NCBI GenBank assembly: GCA_964017185.1
Contig: OZ024880.1
Coordinates: 37,414,329-37,478,328 of the forward strand
DNA length: 64,000 bases
Source of the DNA: Rugalucina vietnamica
Lineage: Eukaryota; Mollusca; Bivalvia; Lucinida; Lucinidae
Direction: 5' to 3'
Shown: piece after piece, positions 37,601 to 49,600 of the stretch
Position numbering within the stretch: the first letter of the stretch is position 1
How the letters are laid out: each line of letters opens with the position of its first letter
Position numbers and translations under genes: made by a program
The notes under the pieces: model-generated
What the model was told of the DNA's origin: nothing
Databases searched by the model: none
Seen by the model: only the letters and a program-made list of their open reading frames with translations

Positions 37601-40600
37601 ATGGCCCTTTATTGAGGTCAGAATTTCGTTTCTGCTCAATATCTTGAGAACGAATTGATGTAATCAGATCAAATTTTGTATGCGCATCAATATTGACGAG
37701 ATCTAGCTTGTGATAGTTACCTGTCATTGTTTTTTTCACCGTGCAAAAAAGCTGAGAAGCGGGGCTATAGTCAGATTCTCTGACAATTCTAGTTCATCTT
37801 GGCAACATCTCCTGACAATAGTGAATTCAGATTTGTATATTACAAAAAGGGGCAATAATGCGATTGGTTTGCTTCTCACTAATAAAGAGAAGCAGGTTTT
37901 ATTAGTGATCCATGTTTTGATTTAAATATTCCTCCCTAAAATGATATTTAAATGCCAAAACAGGGTCCTGACAATATGCTGTATTCAGCTGGTTTATCTG
38001 ATTTTTTTCCCTATTTACCATTGTTTTTTTTTTTAATCAGATATGGTTTAAGATAGAACATGGCTTGATAATGAATTGAGCCACCTCGTGGGAAAACCAA
38101 CAATGTGGTTTCTGAACAGGTCTGACACAAACCGACCTGTACAAGCACAGAAAAGAGCTAGAAGCTTGAAATTTCGGATTTAAGTAGAAGAGGAATAGTA
38201 CTATCCGAGTAGCGAAAACAAAGGCGCTGATCAGCTTCGCGGTAACCGCGCAGCGCTGATCAGCTTCGCCGTAACCGCGAAGCTGATCTGCGTCGTTGTT
38301 TTCGCCTATGCAGATTGTTGGTTTTCCCATGAGGCAGCTGAATTTAAAACCAATAACCAATACATTTCAGATATCACCTCTATAAGCCCTAGCAGTGGTA
38401 GTACAGAGGGTGGTCTCACACTGACAATCTATGGCAACTATTTTGATGACAAGCTACCGTACACACAGCCTAAGGTGTTTGTTGGAGGTAGGTTATCAAT
38501 AACCTCTCTGTAAGACCTACCATTGGTAGTACCGAGGGTGGCCTCACACTGACCATCTATGGCAACTATTTTGATGACAAGCTACCGTACACACAGCCAA
38601 AGATGTTTGTTGGAGGTATGTTATCAATAATCTATTAGCGCTAGCAGTGGTAGTACTGAGGGTGGCCTCACACTGACCATCTATGGCAACTATTTTGATG
38701 ACAAGCTACCATACACACAGCCAAAGGTGTTTGTTGGAGGTAGGTTATCAATAATCACTTTCTATAAGCCCTAACAGTGGTAGTACCGAGGGTGGCCTCA
38801 CACTGACAATCTATGGCAACTATTTTGATGACAAGCTACCATACACACAGCCAAAGGTGTTTGTTGGAGGTAGGTTATCAATAATCACTCTCTATAAGCC
38901 CTAACAGTGGTAGTACCGAGGGTGGCCTCACACTGACAATCTATGGCAACTATTTTGATGATCTGCTATCGTACACACAGCCTAAGGTGTTTGTTGGGGT
39001 TAGGTTATCAATAATCTCTAAGTCCTAACAGTGGTAGTACCAATGACCTTCTATGGCAACTATTTTGATGATCAACTACCATACACACAGCCTAAGGTGT
39101 TTGTTTGGGGTAGGTTATCAATAATCTCTCTGTAAGCCCTACCATTGGTAGTACCGAGGGTGGCCTCACACTGACAATCTATGGCAACTATTTTGATGAT
39201 CAGCTACCATACACACAGCCAAAAGTGTTTGTTTGGGGTAGGTTATCCATAATCTCTCTATAAGTGCTAGTAGTGATAGTACTGAGGGTAGCCTCACACT
39301 GACAATCTATGGCAACTATTTTGATGACAAGCTACCATATACACAGCCTAAGGTGTTTGTTTTGGGTAGGTTAACAGTAATCTCTCTATAAGCCCTAACA
39401 GTGGTAGTACCGAGGGTAGCCTCGCATTGACAATCTATGGCAACTATTTTGATGACAAGATACCATACACACAGCCTAAGGTGTTTGTTGGGGGTATGTT
39501 ATCAATAATCTCTCTATAAGCGCTAGCAGTGGTAGTACTGAGAGTGGCCTCACACTGACAATCTATGGCAACTATTTTGATGACAAGCTACCATACACAC
39601 AGCCAAAGGTGTTTGTTGGGGGTAGGTTTTCAATAATCTCTCTATAAGCCCTAACAGTGGCAGTACCGAGGGTGGCCTCACGCTGACCATCTAAGGCAGC
39701 TATTTTGATAACGAGCTACCATACACACTGTCTAAGGTGTTGGTTGGAGGTAGGCAAATGATTTATGCATCTGGGTCAGTAAATGTAGAATGCATTACAA
39801 CAGGCTAATAAATAAACATAATGATAGGCCAAGGAAGTATTTATATTGACAGGCCAATGTACTAATATAATGCATAATGATATACCTATGAAGTATTCAT
39901 ATTGATAGGCCAATGAATAAGATGTGAAATTTAGATTTTTTGAGAGTAAGCATATATATCGATATGCCAATGAAGTACATGTTAATATTGATAGGCCAGT
40001 GACAATGAAATATACATAGTTATAGGCCAATGAAGTATTCATATTATAGCATCCCTGACAGACAATATCTCGTTCAGATAGGCCAATGTAGTTGATAGGC
40101 CATTGACACTGAACTATGCATAATGATATGCCAATGAAGTACATGTACATGAATGTACATTTTGTAATAGGCCAGTTAATGTTTGCCATTGTTAATTGAC
40201 CAAAGGAGTACATTGCAGTTTTACAAAGAGATGGGTTTGACACTACAAATTTGTTATCAACAGTTGTTGATTTCTGTATAATTAGTTTTTCTGACATTTT
40301 TCAGACAGTGTATGTGAAGTGACCAGAGTCGTACCTGATGAGTTGATTGAGTGTTCTGTAGCTGCCGAACCCACTAGCTCTGCTTCAAGTTACCAGGGTA
40401 TGATAATACATCTCTTTGCTGCCATTCATTACATCAGCTTGGTTTGACATCAGGAAAATATGTCCGTGTAATGTGTACCCCCTTGAAACCCACTTCTATA
40501 TAGCAAAACTGGGGTATGCAGGGGTATACCTATTTTTCTTATTTTTGCTCCAAAACATAGTATATAGATTGTGGGTACTCGTTAGAACCGCCTTGCCGAG

Positions 40601-43600
40601 GTGGTTCTAACATATACCAACAATCTATGTTTGAGTGAAAAATTAATAAGAAAAATATCAAAATTTTTCTGATGAAGTTTTCATTTTTTACAACTGAAAA
40701 AAATATCTGTATATTGCATAGGCAAGTTTTCTCAATGGACAAGTCCAATACCAAGGGTCATTGGTTTGATCCCAGGCTTCTCCAGTCTTTCGGATGTGAC
40801 TTTCAAATTGAGATTGTCTCCATATGACCTTAGCTGTTGAGTGTGATTTAAAACATGAAATAAATTAACCAAACAAGTCTAATACTAGGGAGGTGAATTA
40901 GCTCAGTGATACAGCATGAGATTCTGAAGCAAGGGGCATAAGATGTGATGTGATGTGTCCTCAGGTAAACAATTTAAGCATGTCAAAGTACCAAATAAGT
41001 AGTGGTTTCATCTGGACATGATTGAGATTTGGTTGACTTGGACATTAAATCAAAAGCGAGCAAATGCAAAACAATAGGTTGACTCTGATTCTTTTTACCT
41101 AGTATATTTTGCAACAGTTTTTTTGAAAATTTTACACAACACTCCTGTATGTCCACTCATTGTCCACTTTTTGAAATACATATAGTTTAATTGGAAGCAT
41201 GATAGCCTAGTGGTTAGAGGTTCAGACTCCAGATAGAGAAATGCAGGATTCAATCCCAGCAGTACCAGGTTGTCTCCTGGAGCAACTGTTAGAGCACTGG
41301 TTAACACCCAAGAAATGGTGGTTCCATCCCAAAATGGCTAACAAATTGTTGATAGGATGTTAAACTACAAAACACACCTGAGAGTCAATGAAGACCAAAG
41401 TCAATTGTTACTTCCAGGTAACAGAGGAGTCTTATTTGAGTACTGGACATCCACCTCAAAGACCATGGACAACATTGACGATGTCCTGTACCTAACAAGT
41501 TCTGATGCCGGCTATAACTTTGAGTTCCTGGATGAAGCGTACCACATAGATGTAAATGACACCATGGATAACTATGTGTCCAGGATGACGATGTATTTTA
41601 CTCCTCCACATGATGGAGATTACCAGTTTCAGATGTTGGCTGATGACGGAGCTAAACTCTTTGTTGATGAGGTGCGTACACCGTAATTCATTTCATGGTT
41701 TCCTGCCTTACTTTTACTTGAGTGTTATTGAAAATGAGCTGCTGCATGGGAAAACCAGCAATCTGCATAGGTGATAACAAAGCCGCAGATCAGCTTCGCA
41801 GTGACTGCGAAGCTGATCAGCGCCTTTGTTTTCACTACACGGATAGTAAAACTCCACTACTTTCTAAATCCAAAATTTCCAGCCTCTAACCATCTTCTGT
41901 GATTGTACAGCCCAGTTTGTACCAGACCTGGTCGGAAATCAAATTGTTGGTTTTCTCACGCACAGGCTCAAATAGCATGTGGCTGGAATATAAAGCTCAT
42001 AGAATGTAAATATTCATAGTTTTTATTGAATAGACAAGAACATATACCATTTATCAGCAATAAGTTTGTGTATGCGACGTTCCACTTTATTATAACATAC
42101 CTCATTATAATGCATTTTTACTAGTACAACACAGCCATGCAGTGCGCCCAAACTGATTATTTTGCTATTTACAGTTCAGTCTCGTAACGCTATCTTTGGG
42201 GTCCTTGGAAATAGATCCTGTTATAAGTGAAACTATGTTATAATGAGGCTATTAACAATAGACATGTAGCACAATATTCTCTGAAACCAATAGATTGATT
42301 TCAATGAAACTTGGCGTGAAGCATCCATGGCTAAAGTATTACAATGTATATATAAATCATGACCCTGTGATGACCTTGACCAAGTTTATGGCAAGTTCAA
42401 CATGGGTTGCCCATGCATTTGAATGGGAAAAACTGTTAAAATGTCATTTGAAGGGAAAGGCCAGCAAGAGCCAAGAAATTGGCAAATGGACAGAATATTG
42501 ATTATTCTGAAAAAAGAAAACGGCCCAAGGGCTTCATCTGCCCCTGCACTGGGGTTAAATGCCATAATATTCAAACATGTTTATTTGTATATGCAGCAGA
42601 CTCAGGTGAGCGTTCACAGGACCATTGGTCCTCTGGTTTTGATGACAAGCTACCATACACAGAGCCTAAGGTGTTTGTTGGGGGTAGGTTATCAATAATC
42701 TATAAGCCCTAACAGTGGTAGTACCGAGGGTGGCCTCACACTGACAATCTATGACAACTATTTTGATGACATGGCACCATACACACAGCCTAAGGTGTTT
42801 GTTGGGGATAGGTTATCAATAATGTCTCTATAAACCCTAACAGTGGTAGTACCATGGGAGGCCTCCCACTGACCATCTATGGCAACAATTTTGATGACAG
42901 GGCACCATACACACAGCCTAAGGTGTTTATTGGGGGTAGGTTATCAATAATCTCATTATAAGCCCTAACAGTGGTAGTACCGATGGAGGCCTCACACTGA
43001 CCATCTATGGCAAATTGTTAATGACAAGCTACCATACACATGGCCTAAGGTGTTTGTTGGAGGTAGGTTAACAATCTATAAGCCCTAGCAGTGGTAGTAC
43101 CGAGGGAGGCCTCACGCTGACACTCTATGGCAACTATTTTGATGACAAGCTACCATACACACTGCCTAAGGTGTTTATGTAGCACAATATTCATTTTGGG
43201 AGCCATGACATGGGCGTGTTATATTGAGAACTACACTATAGTGAGGCATGTTGTAATGAGGTTGACCTGTAACCTCAATATAACACTGTTTCACTTATAA
43301 CTTGGTCTGATTCTATAAACTCGATTATGAAAACCTGGAATAATTGCGGAATACAAACTGAGTTTTATTTTCCAGGTTGAGGCCACCAATTCTACAACTG
43401 GCGTCTGGGGACTGTCAGAGAGAATGCCACTGGTCAGCACAAACAAGTAGGATCTCTGTATACTTTCTTAAACCACAGTTGATATTAGATTCTGATTTAA
43501 AATCTTTCAAAACATGTGAAAAGAAGAACTGATAGAAAATACCTGACCAATATTAAATGGGGGTTTGGAAGTGAAGTTTTGGATGAGTTGATACTTCATT

Positions 43601-46600
43601 GGCACACATTAAGACAATAATTTTGGGAATTATTCTTATATCCAGTTTTGACCAAAAAAAAAAAAAAAAAAAAAATCACTGCCCAATCAGTGGCTTCCTT
43701 TAACATTCTCTTTCGTATTAGAATTTGATAAAGTTTTTTTTCACAAGTTATGCAGCATAAAATATTATTCATATCTAACATTAAATTTGCAATTTATATT
43801 TAATTTTAGATACCTGCTAAAAGTGGTCCACTATGATGCGGGAGGGGAATCCTCGGTTGAACTGAAAGCCAAGTACTTTGACACTCAGTTTACCAGTAAA
43901 TGGACACAGAAAGCTGAACAAGAGGAACAAATTATATCTATCAGATCGACTGTCGTCTATGATGTACAGGTACTGTATTTCATAAGACATTACTATGTCT
44001 TGGAAATATGAGTCGCGATGCGAGAAAGCCGGTCGTCGAGGTTTCTGACCAGGTCTGACACAGATCAGCCTGTGCAGTCAAAAATGCAGGCTAGAGTCTT
44101 GAAATTTTGGCTATAAGTAGAAGAGGAATTGTACTAGCCGAGTAGCAAAAACAAAGGCGCTGATCAGCTTCGCAGTTACTGCGAAGCTGATCTGTGCCTT
44201 TGTTTTCGCATTCCTGTTTTCTCGTGACGAGGCTCATATTATGGCTTCTTTACAGCTGTAATTGGCTATGAATAATAGAAATAAAAAATGTTCTAAAGTA
44301 TCATAATTGATTTCTATAGAAATTCTATGAAAGTATAATAATTTGCATTGAAAATTAAAGAAAATTCTTTCAGTTGCATAGAAAATGAAGTAATTCATTT
44401 TGCATAGAATATGTGCAAAAGTGTCATAATTTGCATGGAATATGTATGACTGCACTTTTATAATTTGCATAGAAACTGTAAGAAATTTTCATATTTTTAT
44501 GGAATTTCATAATATGCATAGAAAATTCATGCAAGGTTTATAATGTGCATGGAAAATCTACCAACATTTCATAATTTGCATAGAAAATATATGAAAAATG
44601 CGAAGTTAAATGGAGACTGTATTGATGTATTACAATTTGCATAGAAAGTATACCAAAAAAATCATAATTTGAATAGAAAATGCACTGAACTTGCATAATT
44701 TGCATAGAAATGCATGCAAATTTCATAATTTTGTCAAAATACTAGTTATTCCTGACTGACCTGGTTTTCATTGGACCTATCTTAAACCCCAGAGGTCAGG
44801 ATGCGCGGATCCAGAGGGGGGGACCGGGGGTCCGGACCCCCCCTGGAATTTGAAAATTTTACCTAAAAAAGGTAATTTCGGGATTTTTTTGGGGTTGGAC
44901 CCCCCCCCCTTGTCTGTGACCAAAAATTACCATTTTCGTTGGACCCCCTCTCATGAAAATGTCTGGATCCGCGCATGAGGTTTATTCACACCACAACTCA
45001 TTTATCCTTCCAGGAGCTGACCTTCTCGGGTTTTACCACTGGGAATGCGACCTTCGAGGTCCAGACCTTTGAGATTCAGTCTGAAGGCAGTTTCAGGTTT
45101 GGTCTGTTCGGTGTCTACACTGAACCACTGACAATATTAGCTAGTGAGACCATGGTAGCTGATGCCATCAATGCTCTTCCGGTCTGGGGCACTGAGGAGC
45201 CAGCCAAGGAATCTGTCACTGTGGTCAGGTTGCCACAGACCTCAGCTGAGATAACAACCTACCAGATCACTTTCGGATCAAAGAGAGGTAATTGGATAAG
45301 GTGTGAATTCAATCTGCACTATTTGCACAACTTGTGTGTCAAGATATGAGCCGCCTCATGGGAAAACCAACAATCTGCATAGGCGAAAACAAAGGCGCAG
45401 ATCAGCTTCGCGGTTACCGCGAAGCTGATCAGCGTCTTTGTTTTCGCTACTCGGATAGTACAATTCCTCTTCTACTTAAATCCGAAATTTCAAGCTTCTA
45501 GCCTGCTTCTGTGACTGTGCAGCCTGATTTGTGTCAGACCTGTTCGGAAACCACATTGTTGGTTTGCCCACGAGGCGGCTCATATATAGGAACATTACTT
45601 TTAGCTGCATTATGCATAAATCTAATAAAGTTTCTTACTGTTCCCTTTAATTCATATTTAACCCACTTTGATATTGTATAATGTGAATTAAACAATGTTG
45701 ATATCGTTTTGGTAGGTGACTTCCCACTGCTTGATGTGATGAAGGTGGCCAATGACTCAGATGTGACTGTATCAAGAAGTGAGACCACTAAAGGTGTACC
45801 TGAGCAAGATACTGTATCTCTTACAATGGAGGGAGCTGTGTCTATGCCATTTGTTGTATCAACAACAGATAGTGTAAGTTATTTTTTAGATAATCTGAGG
45901 TGGTCACTGACTCAGATGTGACTGTAAAAAGAAATGAGACCACTAAAGGTGTACCTGATCAAGATACTGTATCTCTTACAATGGAGGGAGCTGTGTCTAT
46001 GCTATTTGTTGTATCAACAACAGATAGTGTAAGTTATTTATTAGATAATCTAAGGTGGTCACTGACTCAGATGTGACTGTAAAAAGAAATGAGACCACTA
46101 AAGGTGAACCTGATCAAGATACTGTATCTCTTACAATGGAGGGAGCTATTTCTATGCCATTTGTTGTATCAACAACAGATAGTGTAAGTTATTTATTAGA
46201 TTATCTGAGGTGGTCAATGACTTAGATGTGACTGTATCAAGAAATGAGACCACTAAAGGTGTACCTGATCAAGATACTGTATATCTTACAATGGAGGGAG
46301 CTGTGTCTATGCCATTTGTTGTATCAACAACAGATAGTGCAAGTTGTTTATTAGATTATCTGAGGTGGTTAATGGCTCAGATGTGACTGTAATAGCAATA
46401 GAGACCACTCAAAATGTACCTAATCAAGATACTGTATCTCTTACAATGCAGAGAGCTGTGTCTATACCGTTTGTTGTAGCAACAACAGATAGTGTAAGTT
46501 ATTTATTAGATTATCTGACGTGGCCAATGACTCAGATGTGACTGTATCAACAACAGAGTCCACTAAAGGTGTAGCGATCAAGACACTGTATCTCTTACAA

Positions 46601-49600
46601 CAGAGGGTGCCGTGTTTATGCCATTTGTTGTGTCAACAACAGATAGTGTAAGTTATTTATTAGATTATCTGAGGTGGTCAATGACTCAGATGTGACTGTA
46701 TCAACAGAGACCTAAAGGTTTACCCGATCAAGATACTGTATCTCTTACAATGCAGAGAGCTGTGTCTTTGCCATTTGTTGTATCAACAACAGATAGTGCA
46801 AGTTATTTATTAGATTATCTGAGGTGGCCAATGACTTAGATGTGACTGTAACAAGAAATGAGACCACTAAAGGTGTACCTGATCAAGATACTGTATCTCT
46901 TACAATGGAGGAAGCTGTGTCTATGCCTTTTGTTGTATCAACAACAGATAGTGTAAGTTGTTTATTAGATTAACTGAGGTGGCCAATGACTCAGATGTGA
47001 TTGTATCAACAAAAGAATGATAGTGCCAATTATTTATGAAATAACACAAGTTGGTCAATGACTTGGATGTAACTGTATGTGTGTATTTTTGTTGCTTTTC
47101 TTGAAAACAGTTTGCTTTCAAGTGATAGACTTTCAAAATTTATGAAATCTTGATGGCATGTGCACTAAATTAAGTTTAAAAAGAAAACAAAAATGTTTAC
47201 CATTAAAGCAACAAATACTTTCCCCATGGGAAACTTTTAAAACCATTATCAAATTTTAAAACCATTATAAACTTTGAAAACCATTATCAACTTTGAAAAC
47301 CATTATCAACTTTTAAAACCATCATCAACTTTTAAAAGCATTATTGTTTGATTTGAACCACTGCATAAGAAAACCTACAACATGCGTAGGCAAAAACAAA
47401 GGTACACATCAGCTGTCCAGTTGTATCAGTTGTACAGAAACTGCAAGCTTATTTGTTTTCGCTACAGAGATAGTACAATCCCTTTAAGACAGAGACCTCT
47501 AATTGTTACGTTGCAAGCAATTGGCCAGAAGTGTGGGCAGATCTTCAGCAGTAAATTTAAGATGTCAGACTACCTACGATTGGTCATAAATGCGTATCTA
47601 TCAACAGTCTTTGTCATATAATAGTGTAACCATTCTTGAATATTTTGCTATATTGTGTGATTAAATCAGATGCTGTTTTGCCATACAATGTTGTGATTTT
47701 TGAATAATATTTTTAATTGTTGAGTGATTTTGGGGTGTCCCTAAACAGCGAAAAGTACCGTCCTTGGATGCTGGTTAACGCCCTATTTTTTGCTGCACTT
47801 GCATACGGCCTGGGGTGATCTTTCGTCTGCTGAATGATTTAGGGTCCACTATGAGTTGTGAAGCATATGAATGAGTCTTGTTTTGGGGCAAATTACAGTG
47901 GAAGTCTATGGGAATGATATACAGGTCTCTACCATATAGGCCAGTGTGTGTCCGACCTGGTCTGAAACCTAGATGGTTGGTTTTCTCATGTGCATGCTCA
48001 TTTTTCAGTCTTCCCTTGAAGCTACTCTTGATGCTATGTTTGGTTCCCGATGTCCAAGTTTGTTTGAAAATACGGACATCAAAAAGAGCTTCGAGAGTTT
48101 TGAGTCGTACAAAAATACTTTCTCTGGGACAAGAACGAAGGACACTGAGCCGTTCTGTGGTAGATACTCGCTGAAAAACCCGTGGAAAATCTTTGGACTG
48201 GGTGATGAAGAGCCTGCAGTATCGCTTAATCGGGATAAAATGGTAAGGTGTAATTAAGACGAAAAAGGTTTAATCTTTGAAATTTATTTATATTCAAAAC
48301 AAAGAAATATTAAGCATTTTTGTGAAAATATATCCTTTTCTAAGGTTTTATAAGGTTGTAAAACCCCATTTTAAAGGTTATATGATACAGCTTGTTTATT
48401 ATTAAATTTCATAGTAAATGACCACAAGAGTAAAATCCTTTACAAAAGATATGCTTGATATTGATCTTCAGAACATGCTCAAGTGATTTTTTTATGGCAG
48501 ATTGTCTTTAACATCTTAAATCTTCAATTTTATGTACCTCATAAGAAATGCCAGAAAATTTACAAACTTACAAATTCTAAACATAACTGGCATTTTAAAT
48601 AGGACTTCTATGCCAACAACTCACTCTGACATAGTACACCTTGAAATTTCAAGTATTAATTTCATTATTTTTACTTGGTCAGAGACCTCTGTTTTTCAGA
48701 TTCACTTCTTTAATTGATACCTTCTCTTCCAGATGTGTTTTGCCTACAAAGGAATATTTTCTGACTACATATGGCTTCAGTATACCTATGAGGAAGCAGG
48801 AACTAAGGAGGTGAAGAGTCAGATAGATTGGTTTAGTTACACCTTCAAAAAAGATTCAGATACAGAGTGAGTATCTAGATAGACTGGTTTAGTTACAGAT
48901 ACCGAGTGAGTTTCTAGATAGACTGGTTTAGTTACACTTTCAACAATGATTCAGATACCGAGTGAGTATCTGGACAGACTGGTTTAGTTACACCTTCAAC
49001 AATGTGAGTATCTAGATAGACTGGATTAGTTACACCTTCAACAATGATTCAGATACCGAGTGAGTATCTGGATAGACTGGATTAGTTACACCTTCAACAA
49101 TGATTCAGATACCAAGTGAGTATCAAGATAGAATGGTTTAGTTACAGATACCGAGTGAGTATCTAGATAGACTGGTTTAGTTACTTATACCAAGTGAGTA
49201 TCTAGATAGTCTGGTTTAGTTACACCTTCGACAATGATTCAGATACCGAGGGACTATCTAGATAGACTGATTTAGTTACAGATACCTAGTGAGTTTCTAG
49301 ATAGACTGGTTTAGTTACACTTTCAACAATGATTCAGATACCGAGTGAGTATCTGGATAGAATGGTTTAGTTACCCCTTCAGCAATGATTCAGATACTGA
49401 TTGAGTATCTAGATGGACTGGTTTAGTTACACCTTCAACAATAATTCAGATACTGAGTGAGCCTCGTGATGCCAAACTGAGACCCTCAGATTTATCTATC
49501 CATAACTGGAAGTTTTAGGGGGGTATACTGTTTTCAGCCTGTCAGTCATTCCGTGATTCCGTCATTCCGTTTACATTTTGACATCTTTGCTGAATTACTT

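Noticed and set aside
32717..37639. About 18 near-identical 60-83 residue minus-strand frames (MSMMTCIQNLVGFCQF..)
   Set aside because: They recur with the 151-bp tandem unit, which is not a multiple of three, overlap each other and begin and end at unit boundaries. They are by-products of the repeat, not a gene family.
32590..37735. Regularly spaced repeats resembling a CRISPR array
   Set aside because: The whole 151-bp unit is conserved with no unique spacers, in a eukaryotic intron. It is a satellite inside a Helentron-like element.
38512..39748. Exon-10 copies as genuine mutually exclusive exons
   Set aside because: None has a polypyrimidine tract and in-phase AG at its 5' edge; the only nearby AG (CCTAACAG) gives the wrong phase. 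Left open only to RNA evidence.
39776..40297. 173-codon minus-strand frame
   Set aside because: It is composed of a degenerate tandem repeat with low-complexity Tyr/Ile/Ser-rich translation and no domain.
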